Positions 24,605 through 41,514 of a DNA stretch of 64,000 nt are shown here, one piece after another (positions within the stretch are counted from its first letter, which is position 1; each line of letters opens with the position of its first letter). The stretch comes from Microcella sp. Its GTDB lineage: Bacteria > Actinomycetota > Actinomycetes > Actinomycetales > Microbacteriaceae. Under the pieces are notes generated by a model. That model saw only the letters and a list, made by a program, of their open reading frames with translations, made no database searches and was not told where the DNA came from. The position numbers were made by a program, and so were the translations under genes. The DNA lies in the NCBI RefSeq assembly GCF_019739195.1, contig NZ_JAHHDS010000002.1, positions 1 through 64,000 of the forward strand. Reading direction: 5' to 3'.

Positions 24605-25750
24605 GTGAGCGAGCATCTCTCGGGGGTCGATGACGCGCAGCTCGAGCGCTGGGCCTACGGGCGCGCAACGACTCCCGACGAGCAGTCGCGCGCCGCGTTC
24701 GCCGCCGCCGAGCTGCAGCGCAGAACTGGTGCCGAACGAGAGCGGGCGAAACTCGCCGAGGCCGAGCACGCCGCCGCCGACGCCCACGCCCGCGCCGTCG
24801 CGAACGGTGACGTGGACGACACCGCGAGCGAGCATCCAGAATTCCCGCTGACCGACGACGAACGCCGCCACCGGCGACGGATGCTCGCCACGGGTTGGGC
24901 CGGTGTCACCGCAGCCGCGCTCGCGCTCGTCGGAGGAGTCGCCGTGCTCAGCCAGGCCGACCCCGACCCGATGGCCATCTTCGAGCGCTCGGAGACGCAG
25001 CTCGACCGAAACTGGACGCAGAGGCTCGAGAGCTGGGGTTACGGGCCCCTCACGGCGGGCCCGCGCACGATCGAGGTAGGCGACGAGTACGTCGTCATCG
25101 CGACGCGCATCTCGACCGTTCCCGATGGTCGCAGCACAGCGTGGGACTCGTACTGTCTCCACGTCGCATCACCTGCATCGACCAACGACGGCTCATGGGG
25201 GCTCAGCACGGTGTGCTCCTACCCAGAGAAGTTCGAACGCGAAGGCCTCACACTGCCCGACCGCCCCTCCCGCACTGGGGGCGGCTTCGACACCGCTTTC
25301 TGGGGCCCCGGCGGCGAACCGCGCTTCTCTCGGAATGAGCCACTCTACGAAGAGACCGGCCTCGTCAGCAGCGTGCTCGATTGGATGTCGCTGCCCATGA
25401 GCGTCGACCCCGAGTCGCCCGGTGAGAACTTCATCGACGATCCAGAGCGACTACTGATGGGGCCCGCGGTCGTGCCCGTCATGTTCGAGGGTGACGCCGC
25501 CAGAGTGTTTCGCGACGTCGAGCTCGTGACGTCGGTTTTGCTGATCAGTGGTGAGCGGCCGGCCGACGGCCCCCTGCTGTGCGTGCATGTGGCGGTGGGC
25601 GACAGCGATCCGCGCATGCCCTGCACTGATCTCACCACTGCTCGCCGCGAGGGAGTCGAGGTTCCTTTCACGGTCGATGGCCGCACCCTGGTCGTCGCCA
25701 TTGCGCCAGACGGGCGCGACCGCAGTGACGCCGTGCGCCTGATCGGCTAG
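24605..25750 (+). CDS. One-pass membrane protein, paralogue 5 of 5
   Basis: 381 aa; family not recognised. [13 protein letters not shown] is at 9-21, a coiled-coil-prone Ala/Glu helix at 30-66, TM at 95-117 and [12 protein letters not shown] at 124-135. Outer domain 1 has C184 (SYCLHVAS) and C204 and closes with FWGPGGE (232-238). Outer domain 2 has C326 (LLCVHVAVG) and C340 and closes with IAPDGR. It pairs with paralogue 2 as the most recent duplication. Its stop overlaps the xerD stop on the other strand (CTAG), so the array is packed directly against the core gene. Confidence 0.8.
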   Translation: MSEHLSGVDDAQLERWAYGRATTPDEQSRAAFAAAELQRRTGAERERAKLAEAEHAAADAHARAVANGDVDDTASEHPEFPLTDDERRHRRRMLATGWAGVTAAALALVGGVAVLSQADPDPMAIFERSETQLDRNWTQRLESWGYGPLTAGPRTIEVGDEYVVIATRISTVPDGRSTAWDSYCLHVASPASTNDGSWGLSTVCSYPEKFEREGLTLPDRPSRTGGGFDTAFWGPGGEPRFSRNEPLYEETGLVSSVLDWMSLPMSVDPESPGENFIDDPERLLMGPAVVPVMFEGDAARVFRDVELVTSVLLISGERPADGPLLCVHVAVGDSDPRMPCTDLTTARREGVEVPFTVDGRTLVVAIAPDGRDRSDAVRLIG

Positions 25751-26799
25751 AGCGCGCGCGGGTGGGCGGTCGCCCAGGCCTCGCGCACGGCATCGGCCGT
25801 CACGAGCGTGTAGAGCTGGGTCGTCGCGACCGACGCGTGGCCGAGAAGCTCTTGCACGACGCGCACGTCGGCTCCGCCCTCGAGCAGGTGAGTGGCGAAC
25901 GAGTGGCGCAGCGTGTGAGGCGAGAGCTCGGTGGTCAGGGATGCTCGGTGCGCAGCATCCCGAATCACCAACCACACGCTCTGCCGCGACAGGCGGGCGC
26001 CGCGCGCGCCTAAGAACAGTGCGGGAGTCGCCCGGCCCCGCGGTGAGAGCAGCGGACGCGAGCGCACGAGGTAGGCGTCGAGCGCCTCGCGGGCGTAGCG
26101 GCCGAGCGGCACGATGCGCTGCTTGCGGCCCTTACCGAAGAGCCGCACGGCATCGGCTGTCGCGCCGCCCTCGCCCATGATGTCGTCGACGTTGAGGTCG
26201 ACCGCCTCGCTCACCCGCGCGCCCGTCGCGTAGAGCAGTTCGAGCAGGGCCCGGTCGCGCAGGGCGATCGGGTCGTCGCCGCTGCAGGCGTCGAGCAGGC
26301 GCTCGACCTGGTCGATCGTGATGGCCTTCGGCAGGCGCTTCGGCTGCTTCGGCGGGCGCTGCTCGGCCGAGACGTCGCGCGGCGCCAGGCCCTCCTCGGC
26401 GAGAAACCGGTGCCAGCCGCGCACGCTCGACAGCATGCGCGCGGCGCTCGACGCACTGACACCGGCGCGGCCGTCGTCGGGCTCGCGCACCGCTGCGACG
26501 AAGGCCGAGACATCTGCCTCAGTGATGCTCGCCGGGTCATCGATGTCGCGCGCGGCCAGGTGCGCGAGGTAGCGCGCGAGGTCGCGGCGGTAGGCCGAGA
26601 CGGTGTGCGGCGAGCGTCCGCGCTCGAGCTGCACGTGCCGGAGGTACCGTTCGGCGGCCCCCGAGAGCGCGACAGGTACCTCGCGCTCGACCTCGTCGTT
26701 CGTTCTCGATGTCGCAACGCCCCGGTCGACGAGCCTGCCCACCGGCGTGTCGCGGCTCACCACCGGCGTGTCGCCGTCATCACCGGGGTGGGGCGACAC
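25747..26799 (-). CDS. xerD: Tyrosine recombinase XerD
   Basis: 350 aa, chromosome-dimer resolution at dif. The catalytic set is R195 (ATGARVSE), the Lys in GKGRKQR (near 223), H295 and R298 (SPHTLRHS), H321 ([11 protein letters not shown]) and Y330. Spacings from H295 onward equal those of E. coli XerD. The SAM-like core-binding domain is at about 45-140. An N-terminal extension of about 45 residues is unusual; a shorter start cannot be excluded. It lies 3 bp after the Nudix gene. Confidence 0.95.
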   Translation of the reverse strand: MSPHPGDDGDTPVVSRDTPVGRLVDRGVATSRTNDEVEREVPVALSGAAERYLRHVQLERGRSPHTVSAYRRDLARYLAHLAARDIDDPASITEADVSAFVAAVREPDDGRAGVSASSAARMLSSVRGWHRFLAEEGLAPRDVSAEQRPPKQPKRLPKAITIDQVERLLDACSGDDPIALRDRALLELLYATGARVSEAVDLNVDDIMGEGGATADAVRLFGKGRKQRIVPLGRYAREALDAYLVRSRPLLSPRGRATPALFLGARGARLSRQSVWLVIRDAAHRASLTTELSPHTLRHSFATHLLEGGADVRVVQELLGHASVATTQLYTLVTADAVREAWATAHPRAL

Positions 26800-26802
26800 G
26801 GC

Positions 26803-29772
<2,970 letters not shown>

Positions 29773-29811
29773 GTGACCGCATGTGCGGTGCACTCCGCCC
29801 GAGACGATGCT

Positions 29812-29841
29812 CTCGACGCGACGAACGAGCAGGCGTACGCT
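29812..29841 (+). promoter_or_regulatory. Promoter of lipoprotein gene 2
   Basis: CTCGAC (29812-29817), an 18-base spacer and TACGCT (29836-29841), then 7 bases to ATG 29849. It is a duplicate of the promoter at 29253-29282, so the duplication unit included the promoter. Confidence 0.6.
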
Positions 29842-29848
29842 GACCGGC

Positions 29849-30313
29849 ATGAGCAGTCTTCGCGGTTCATTCCCTCGTCGGCGCGGTGTGATGAGCGCCC
29901 TTCTCGCGGGCGCTGCTGCGCTCGTTCTGGTCGGATGCTCGTCCGCCGCCTCCATCGCCACCGAGACCGTGCGCGGCGTGCCCTCGGGCGTCACCCTGAC
30001 GGACGATGAGCAGGGGGGCGAGCAGCCCGTCGCCGTCTGGACCGACAACCGCGAGACCCTCACGGTCGTCACCTGGGGTTCGTCCGGATGCCCGCCTGTA
30101 CCGACCGAGCTCGAACTCGAGTCGGCCATGCTGCTGAACCTGCGCTTCGCTCCGCCGACGGCGGAGGTGTGCACCGCCGACTTCGCGCCGACGAGCCACG
30201 TCTTCGCGACGCCCGACGGCATCAGCTTCAGCGCCGTGCAGCTCGCGATGGTGTTCGAGCAGCGCGAGGGCGACCCCGTCGAGGTGACGGTGCCGATTCG
30301 CGACAACGAGTAG
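29849..30313 (+). CDS. Putative lipoprotein, tandem copy 2
   Basis: 154 aa. Signal peptide with lipobox LVGC (C30). The conserved core TLTVVTWGSSGCP and VCTADFAPTSHVFATPDG matches copy 1 in order and spacing, including both Cys. ATG 29849 is chosen over an upstream in-frame ATG because of the promoter spacing and the signal peptide. It converges with recN with 39 bp between stops. Confidence 0.8.
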   Translation: MSSLRGSFPRRRGVMSALLAGAAALVLVGCSSAASIATETVRGVPSGVTLTDDEQGGEQPVAVWTDNRETLTVVTWGSSGCPPVPTELELESAMLLNLRFAPPTAEVCTADFAPTSHVFATPDGISFSAVQLAMVFEQREGDPVEVTVPIRDNE

Positions 30314-30352
30314 GCGATCGGGCGACAACGCGGCGCGTGCCGGGTTGACGCT

Positions 30353-32050
30353 CTAGCCGACGAGCTCGCGCGCCGTCTCGATCAGTTCACGCGCGTGCGT
30401 GAGACCGGTCTCGCTGTCGGGCAGACCGCTCAGCAGACGGGCCATCTCGGCGACGCGGTCGTCGCCGTCGAGCTGCCGAACGCTCGACGCCGTGACGGCA
30501 CCGTCGCTGTCTTTCACGACGCTCAAGTGGTTGGTGGCGAACGCCGCGACCTGCGCGAGATGCGTGACGACGATGACCTGCGCCGTCTGGGCGAGCCGTG
30601 CGAGTCGACGACCGATCTCGATCGCGCTCGCCCCGCCGACTCCGGCATCCACCTCGTCGAAGACGAACGTCGGCACAGGGTCTGTCGCCGCGATGACGAC
30701 CTCGAGCGCGAGCATGACGCGCGACAGCTCACCGCCCGAGGCACCGCGGCCGAGCGGGCGCGGCTCGGCGCCCGCGTGCGGCTGCAGCAGAATCGACACA
30801 ACATCGCGGCCGCTCGCGGTGTACTCGTCGCGCTGCGCGACCTCGACCGTGATGCGCGCCGCCCCCATCGCCAACGCGGCCAGCTCGCCCGTGACTCGCT
30901 CAGAGAGACGGATGCCCGCCACGCGCCGCAGATCGCTCAGCCGCTCGGCGAGGGCCATGACTCGGCCGCGGTCGGCGTCGACCTCGGCGCGTAGCGCGTC
31001 GATGCGGTCGCTGTCGTGGTCGAGCTCGAGCAGCCGCGTGCTGCCCGAGTCGAGATAGTCGATGACCTCGTCGAGCGTCGGGCCGTACTTGCGCATGAGC
31101 ACGCTCAGCTCTGCTCGGCGCTGCTGCACGGTCTCGAGCTCGCGACCGCCGTCGCTGTCGAGCGAGGCCAGGTACGACGACAGCTGCGTGGCGACCTCGC
31201 CCACGACGAAGCCAGCGTTGGCGAGGGCGTCGACAACCGGCTGCAGTTCGGCGTCGTGCGACGCAACCCTGTCGACGGCCCGGCGAGCGCTTTCGATGAG
31301 CGCGAGGGCGTCGCGGGCCTCGTCGAGGCTCTCGCTCGAGATCAGCTCGTGGGCCTGAGCCGCCGCGAGTCGCAGATCTTCGATGTTGGTCAGCCGATCG
31401 GCGCGCTCGGTGAGCTCGACGTCTTCGCCCGGACGCGGCGCCGCCGCCTCGATCTCGGTCATGGCGAGCCGCAGTTCGTCGGCCTCGCGGGCACGACGGT
31501 CGCGGTCGGCGACGAGCACGTCGAGCTCGCTCTGCGCGTCGTTGTAGCGCTGGAAGATCTCGCGGTAGTCGCCGAGCACCTGCTGCAGCTCGGGCCCGGC
31601 GAAGCGGTCGAGCGCCTCGCGCTGGGCCGTGGCCGATTTGAGCCGCACTTGGTCGCTCTGACCGTGCACCACGACGAGCTGCTGCCCGATCTCGTTGAGC
31701 ACGCCGATGGGCGTCGAGCGGCCGCCGACGACCGCGCGTGAGCGACCCTCTTGAGAGATCGACCGGCTGAGGATGAGGGCTCCGCCGTCGAGGTCTCCCC
31801 CGGCGTCGCGCACGCGGTCGGCGACGGGGCCACTCTCATCGACGTGCCAGTGACCCTCGACGAGCGCCTGGCCCGAGCCGGAGCGGATCGCCCCGGTGTC
31901 GGCGCGGTCGCCGAGCAGCAGACCGAGGGCCGTGACGACCATGGTCTTTCCGGCGCCGGTCTCACCCGTGAGCGCCGTGAAGCCCGGGCCGAGCGGCAGA
32001 CGCGCTTCGCCGATGACGCCGAGATTGCGAATGGAGATCTCTTCGATCAC
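30353..32050 (-). CDS. recN: DNA repair protein RecN
   Basis: 565 aa, SMC-like ATPase of double-strand-break repair. Walker A GETGAGKT is at 29-36, a central coiled-coil region follows (about 150-360), and the signature/Walker B region is RGASGGELSRVMLALE and TFVFDEVDAGVGG. GTG 32050 overlaps the nadK stop (GTGA). It is part of the tlyA-nadK-recN unit. No separate SOS box was seen before it. Confidence 0.95.
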   Translation of the reverse strand: MIEEISIRNLGVIGEARLPLGPGFTALTGETGAGKTMVVTALGLLLGDRADTGAIRSGSGQALVEGHWHVDESGPVADRVRDAGGDLDGGALILSRSISQEGRSRAVVGGRSTPIGVLNEIGQQLVVVHGQSDQVRLKSATAQREALDRFAGPELQQVLGDYREIFQRYNDAQSELDVLVADRDRRAREADELRLAMTEIEAAAPRPGEDVELTERADRLTNIEDLRLAAAQAHELISSESLDEARDALALIESARRAVDRVASHDAELQPVVDALANAGFVVGEVATQLSSYLASLDSDGGRELETVQQRRAELSVLMRKYGPTLDEVIDYLDSGSTRLLELDHDSDRIDALRAEVDADRGRVMALAERLSDLRRVAGIRLSERVTGELAALAMGAARITVEVAQRDEYTASGRDVVSILLQPHAGAEPRPLGRGASGGELSRVMLALEVVIAATDPVPTFVFDEVDAGVGGASAIEIGRRLARLAQTAQVIVVTHLAQVAAFATNHLSVVKDSDGAVTASSVRQLDGDDRVAEMARLLSGLPDSETGLTHARELIETARELVG

Positions 32051-32967
32051 GTGCCGCGAGCCTCCTCGTCGATCGGACCCCGCCAGCCGTGCACGGGCAG
32101 CGCGAACTTGTTCACCAGACGGTCGGTGAAGGGGCCGGGGTGCAGTCGCGCGAGGCGAACGGGGGTTGACGAACGCCGCGCGACGACACGTGCACCCGTC
32201 GGCAGATCGAAGGCCCGACGACCGTCGCACCACAGCACGCCGACGCCCTGCGTGCGGTCAAGCACCTCGACGGCGAGCGAACTGCCCGGACCGACGACGA
32301 TCGGGCGGGCGAAGAGTGCGTGAGCACTGAGCGGAACCAGCAGCAGAGCATCCAGACTCGGCCACACGACCGGCCCGCCCGCCGAGAAGGCGTACGCGGT
32401 CGATCCAGTCGGCGTCGACATCACGACACCGTCGCAGCCGAAGCTCGACAGTGGCCGGCCATCGACCTCGATGACGACCTCGAGCATGCGCTCGCGGCTG
32501 GCCTTCTCGACCGTGGCCTCGTTGAGCGCCCAGGTCTCATAGATCACCTCGGTGCCGAGCTTGACCCGCACCGAGAGCGTCATGCGCTCTTCGACCAGAT
32601 AGTCGCGATCGAGGGCGCGGGCGACGGCCGAAGACAGGTCGTCGCGCTCACTCTCGGCGAGAAAGCCCACGTGGCCGAGGTTGACGCCGAGCAAGGGCGC
32701 CGAGCACCCGCGCGCGAGTTCGGCGGCACGCAGAATCGTGCCGTCTCCGCCGAGCACGATGACAAGCTCGAGATCGCCGACCCCGATGTCGCGGCCGAGC
32801 ACGAGCAGTGCGCCATCACCCGCGGCAGCGCGCAAGTCGTCGAGCGACTCGGCATCGACGACCGGCACGACACCCGCTGCCCGCAGCAGGTTGACGACCT
32901 CGACGGCGGCCGCGAGCGACTCGTCGCGGCCCGTATGGGCGACGACGAGAAAGTGCCGTTCGGTCAC
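32047..32967 (-). CDS. nadK: NAD kinase
   Basis: 306 aa, phosphorylates NAD to NADP. The GGDGT motif is at 73-77, the NE motif is in ALNEATVEK, and STPTGSTAYAFSAGGPVV is the sugar/nucleotide-binding block. GTG 32967 is chosen because AGGAGG lies 7 bases before it. The start overlaps the end of tlyA. Confidence 0.96.
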   Translation of the reverse strand: MTERHFLVVAHTGRDESLAAAVEVVNLLRAAGVVPVVDAESLDDLRAAAGDGALLVLGRDIGVGDLELVIVLGGDGTILRAAELARGCSAPLLGVNLGHVGFLAESERDDLSSAVARALDRDYLVEERMTLSVRVKLGTEVIYETWALNEATVEKASRERMLEVVIEVDGRPLSSFGCDGVVMSTPTGSTAYAFSAGGPVVWPSLDALLLVPLSAHALFARPIVVGPGSSLAVEVLDRTQGVGVLWCDGRRAFDLPTGARVVARRSSTPVRLARLHPGPFTDRLVNKFALPVHGWRGPIDEEARGT

Positions 32968-33839
32968 GATGGATCCTCCTGGCTGCGGTCGATCGGGCGG
33001 GTGTCGTCGGCGGGTGCACCGGGCAGCGCGCTCGCAAGCGCGGTCGCACGGCCCCTCCATTCTGTCGGATGCACCCCGGCACCTGGCCGGAAGACGGCCA
33101 GATACTCATGATTGCCCGCACCGCCGACGATCGGGGAGGAGAGGAGCTCGCTCGCGTGCATCCCCAGATCAGAGGCTGCCCACAGCACCGCCATGATCGC
33201 ATCGTCGCGCAGGGCCGCGTCGCGCACGATTCCTTCGCGGATGCCCTTCCGGCCGGCCTCGAACTGCGGCTTGATCAGCACGACGAGCGGCACCTCGGTG
33301 CCGACAGTGGCGACGATGGCCGGCAGAACGAGCGTGAGCGAGATGAAGCTCAGGTCGGCGACCACGAGGTCGATCGGCTCGGCGGCCGATACTGCTCCCC
33401 CGCTCACCTCGGCAAGCCTTTCTGCCGTCAGCGCTCGAGCGTTCTCGCCCTCGACGACGATCACGCGCGGGTCGGCCCGCAGCGCAGGATCGAGTTGCCC
33501 GTGCCCGACATCGAGCGCGATCACGCGCCGCGCGCCGCGCTCGAGCAGCACTTGCGTGAAGCCGCCCGTCGAAGCGCCGAGGTCGAGTGCGTGAGCGCCA
33601 GCGACATCGAGCCCGGCCGCATCAAGTGCAGCCGCGAGCTTGAGGGCCGCCCGGCTGACGTAGCGGTCATCTCCGTCGACCTCTAGGCGAGCATCCGGTC
33701 GCACCGCATGCGAGGGCTTCACGACCGCTCGCCCGTCGACCGACACGCGCCCTTGCTCGATGGCCGTACGTGCTGCAGTGCGCGAACGGGCGAGGCCGCG
33801 CTCGACCAGGGCGAGATCGAGCCGCTGCGTGCCGCTCAC
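32964..33839 (-). CDS. tlyA: TlyA-type rRNA 2'-O-methyltransferase
   Basis: 291 aa. The N-terminal S4 domain (1-60, LDLALVERGLARSRTAARTAIEQG) is followed by a Rossmann methyltransferase with SAM motif LDLGASTGGFTQVLLERGA (about 87-105) and late VLIKPQFEAGR. In mycobacteria TlyA methylates C1409 of 16S and C1920 of 23S rRNA and confers capreomycin sensitivity. The start is GTG. A 48-bp gap separates it from the small upstream gene. Confidence 0.95.
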   Translation of the reverse strand: MSGTQRLDLALVERGLARSRTAARTAIEQGRVSVDGRAVVKPSHAVRPDARLEVDGDDRYVSRAALKLAAALDAAGLDVAGAHALDLGASTGGFTQVLLERGARRVIALDVGHGQLDPALRADPRVIVVEGENARALTAERLAEVSGGAVSAAEPIDLVVADLSFISLTLVLPAIVATVGTEVPLVVLIKPQFEAGRKGIREGIVRDAALRDDAIMAVLWAASDLGMHASELLSSPIVGGAGNHEYLAVFRPGAGVHPTEWRGRATALASALPGAPADDTRPIDRSQEDPS

Positions 33840-33887
33840 CAGACCGTCGCCGTCATCAGCGCATCGCCGCGAGCGTCGTCGCGTCGA

Positions 33888-34070
33888 TCACGCTGAGCGG
33901 GCGGCGTCGGCGTCGGTCGCCTCGAGGCGCGTACGCAGCTCGTCGTGCAGCTGCCGGTAGGCCTCGCTGCGCTCGGTGAGCGGACGCTCGTCGATGAGAG
34001 CCAGGCGCGAGAGCAGAGCCTCGTCGACCTCGGCGTGCACCGCCTCAGGGGCGTCATCGGTCATGGTCAC
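33888..34070 (-). CDS. Small conserved protein between HAD phosphatase and tlyA
   Basis: 60 aa (GTG 34070) or 58 aa (ATG 34064). The sequence VDEALLSRLALIDERPLTERSEAYRQLHDELRTRLE is helical and resembles the small protein found at the same place (Rv1693) in mycobacteria. The function is unknown. It overlaps the HAD stop by 4 bases (GTGA). Confidence 0.75.
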   Translation of the reverse strand: MTMTDDAPEAVHAEVDEALLSRLALIDERPLTERSEAYRQLHDELRTRLEATDADAARSA

Positions 34071-35089
34071 GACACTACCGCGAGGTGCATGAGCTGCTCA
34101 TCGACGTCGAGCCCGTAGATCTGCAGCCCCGAGGCGTAGATCGCGGCGGCACCCGCGCGCAGCAGATCGAGCTCGTCTGAGCCGGCGCGGGCCACGCGCA
34201 CGACGTGCTGCTTCATGCGCACGACCGCCTTGCCGACCTCGACCGTGCGAACCCCATCGGCATCCACGGTGCTCGTGACGGCCGGGTAGGGGGTGAAGAG
34301 CTCGCGCAGGTCGCCGAGAATGTAGTCGGGCTGCATCGTGGCCGGCGCCGCGAGCACCTGCTTCGCGCGGTCGATGCCCGTGAGTACCAGTGCCGTCTCG
34401 AGCCCTGCGCGCTTGCCGCCCATGATGTCAGTGTCGAGGCGATCGCCCACCACGAGGGGGTTCGTCGCTCCGAAGCGCTCAGTCGCGACCTCGAAGATCG
34501 CAGCCTCGGGCTTGCCCGCGAAGACAGGTAGTCGGCCGACGGCGAGGTGCACGGCCGACACGAGCGTGCCGTTGCCCGGCGCGATGCCGCGGGCCACGGG
34601 AATAGTCCAGTCGGTATTCGTCGCGACCCACGGAATGCCCGTGTGCAGCGCGAACGACGCCTCGGCCAGGTGCTCCCACCCGACATGCGGGGCGAAACCC
34701 TGAATCACGGCCGCGGGGTGGTCGTCGGCCGAGCGCGTGATGGCGAAACCTGCATTCTCGAGCTCGTCGACGAGCCCGTCTCCGCCGACGACCAGGATGC
34801 GCGCTCCGGGCTCGACGAGCGTGGCGAGCACGCGCACTGCGGCCTGGGGGCTCGTGACGACATCGGCCGCATCGACCGTCAGGCCGAGCTCGCGCAAGTG
34901 CTGCGCAACCTGCTCGTCGGTGCGCGAGGCGTTGTTGGTGATGTAGCCGACGCGCAGGTCGTTCGCCGCGCGCGTGATGCTCTCGACCGCGTGGTCGATC
35001 GCGCCCGGTCCGGTGTAGACGACACCGTCGAGGTCGAGCAGCAGAGCGTCTCGGCCGGTCAACGGCGTCGGGCGCGACCTACCGAGCAT
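34067..35089 (-). CDS. HAD-family sugar/nucleotide phosphatase (NagD-like)
   Basis: 340 aa. HAD motif I DLDGVVYTG has D19 and D21, followed by TNNASRT (motif II) and late VVGDRLDTDIMGGKRAG (motif IV). The C2 cap of the NagD/phosphoglycolate-phosphatase-like group lies between. The C-terminal 60 residues form an extra domain of unknown role. ATG 35089 lies inside the end of the TPR gene (11-bp overlap). Confidence 0.9.
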   Translation of the reverse strand: MLGRSRPTPLTGRDALLLDLDGVVYTGPGAIDHAVESITRAANDLRVGYITNNASRTDEQVAQHLRELGLTVDAADVVTSPQAAVRVLATLVEPGARILVVGGDGLVDELENAGFAITRSADDHPAAVIQGFAPHVGWEHLAEASFALHTGIPWVATNTDWTIPVARGIAPGNGTLVSAVHLAVGRLPVFAGKPEAAIFEVATERFGATNPLVVGDRLDTDIMGGKRAGLETALVLTGIDRAKQVLAAPATMQPDYILGDLRELFTPYPAVTSTVDADGVRTVEVGKAVVRMKQHVVRVARAGSDELDLLRAGAAAIYASGLQIYGLDVDEQLMHLAVVS

Positions 35090-36077
35090 CGGCGTTTCCC
35101 GAGTCGCCGCCCTCAGAGTCACTCGACTCCGCGCGATCGAGCACCTCGTCGTCGTCGAGCTCGACGATCTCGATTGTCTCGTCGCCGTCGACCGCGTCAA
35201 CTGCGGCCAGTGCATCCGCGGCGAGATCGGCGCGGCGGCCCCACTCGGCTGCCTCGTCGGCGCGTCCGAGCTCGTCGAGCACGACGGCATAGGCATCGAA
35301 CAGGGCGGGGCTGTAGCTGAAGGCCTTCGACGGGTCGAGCTGCGGAATCTCGAGCTCGTCGAGTGCCGCCTGCGTCTGACCGAGGTCGAGGCGCGCGCCC
35401 GACATCGCGATCGCGAGTTCAACTCTCGTGGGAACGGTGAGCTCGCGTCGATCGACCGACCGACCCAGCTCGAGTGCCTTTTCGGGGCGCCCGAGGCCGC
35501 GTTCGCAGTCGACCATCATGGGCAGCTGCTCGTTCGAGCCGGAGATGCGTCGGTAGGTGCGAAGCTCGCGCAGAGCGAGCGCGAAATCGCCGACGGCATA
35601 CGCGGTGATGGCCAACGACTCGCGGGTCACCGCAATGCGGCCGGCCCGTCGCGCGGCAGCCTGAGCGTGACGATGCGCGAGCGGCGTGTCGGTGTCGATG
35701 AGTGATGCCGCCATCACGAGGTGCTGCGCCACCCGATCGGCGTTCTCCTTCGCCAGCGTGCGCAGCTCGTTGCGCGCGATGCGGTCGAGCTCTTTGCCGG
35801 TGATCTCTTCGGGAATCGGCGGGTCGTCGTGACGAGGACGATCGTTGTCACCCTCGGGCCGGTTCGGACGATCGGGTCGGGATGCGCCCGCCGGCCGTGC
35901 ACCGCGGTACCCCGCGCCGGCACCCTGGGGCTTACCGGATCGCTGGGGCTGCCCGTCGCGCCGCGGCGCGCCATCACGCTTCGGGGCACCGTCGCGCTTC
36001 GGCGCACCATCACGTCTCGGGGCACCCTCACGGCGCGGGCGATCGTCGCCGGTCGAGCGATGCGGGCGATCAGCCAT
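35079..36077 (-). CDS. TPR-like protein with Arg/Gly-rich N-terminus
   Basis: 332 aa. Residues 1-85 are disordered and very basic with RRDGAPKRDGAP-type repeats, which may bind RNA. Residues 95-290 are helical repeats (FALALRELRTYRRISGSNEQLP and AFSYSPALFDAYAVVLDELGRADEA). The tail is acidic. It corresponds in position to Rv1691. GAGGAG lies before the ATG. The gene starts 40 bp downstream of the rrn terminator, so it probably has a separate promoter. Confidence 0.85.
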   Translation of the reverse strand: MADRPHRSTGDDRPRREGAPRRDGAPKRDGAPKRDGAPRRDGQPQRSGKPQGAGAGYRGARPAGASRPDRPNRPEGDNDRPRHDDPPIPEEITGKELDRIARNELRTLAKENADRVAQHLVMAASLIDTDTPLAHRHAQAAARRAGRIAVTRESLAITAYAVGDFALALRELRTYRRISGSNEQLPMMVDCERGLGRPEKALELGRSVDRRELTVPTRVELAIAMSGARLDLGQTQAALDELEIPQLDPSKAFSYSPALFDAYAVVLDELGRADEAAEWGRRADLAADALAAVDAVDGDETIEIVELDDDEVLDRAESSDSEGGDSGNADAR

Positions 36078-36117
36078 GGTGTGCTCCTCGAGCTCAAGAA
36101 TCGTTCGTTAACGCGAA

Positions 36118-36143
36118 ATGGCCACCCATTGCTGGGTGGCCAT
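36118..36143 (-). terminator. rrn: Terminator of the rrn operon
   Basis: A perfect 11-bp stem (36118-36128 and 36133-36143) with a 4-base loop, followed on the minus strand by TTTCGCGTT. It is placed about 12 bases after the 5S 3' end. Confidence 0.85.
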
Positions 36144-36155
36144 CTCACAAAGAAG

Positions 36156-36272
36156 TCCGGCGGTGTCCTACTCTCCCACGAGGTCACCCTCGCAGTACCA
36201 TCGGCGCAGAAGGTCTTAGCTTCCGGGTTCGGAATGTAACCGGGCGTTTCCCCTTCGCTATGGCCGCCGAAA
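36156..36272 (-). rRNA. rrf: 5S ribosomal RNA
   Basis: About 117 nt. The minus strand starts GTTTCGGCGGCCATAGCG and includes the conserved CCGAACCCGGAAGCTAAG and GGGAGAGTAGG blocks. The ends pair (GTCCGGCGG with CCGCCGAAAC on the plus strand). End positions may be off by a few bases. Confidence 0.93.
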
Positions 36273-36423
36273 CACTATTGATTTATCAGTAGTTTACGGA
36301 CAGTCATGCATAAGCACTGTGGATACAGTGATGCAGTTCTGTGCGTAGTTCTCGACCGTAAATCGAGAACCACAAAGTGGACGCGAGCAACAAACTCAGT
36401 TCTCTCAAAGAGAGGGGTGTTGT
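36273..36423 (-). other. 23S-5S spacer
   Basis: About 150 bp, AT-richer than the flanks. It contains hairpins at 36317-36330 (ACTGT/ACAGT) and 36348-36370 (GTTCTCGA/TCGAGAAC). These are probably RNase processing sites. No tRNA gene was seen. Confidence 0.6.

Positions 36424-41514
<5,091 letters not shown>

Noticed and set aside
20351-24607. TTG of the TTGACT box as true start codon of the paralogues
   Set aside because: It is in frame only for copies 1, 2 and 5. In copies 3 and 4 it is out of frame, yet the box is equally conserved.
30395-31741. Plus-strand open frames opposite recN
   Set aside because: No motifs; recN on the other strand has full SMC-type signatures.
32047-33060. Longer N-terminus for NAD kinase starting at 33060
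   Set aside because: The added 31 residues lie within tlyA and lack similarity; GTG 32967 has a strong AGGAGG site.
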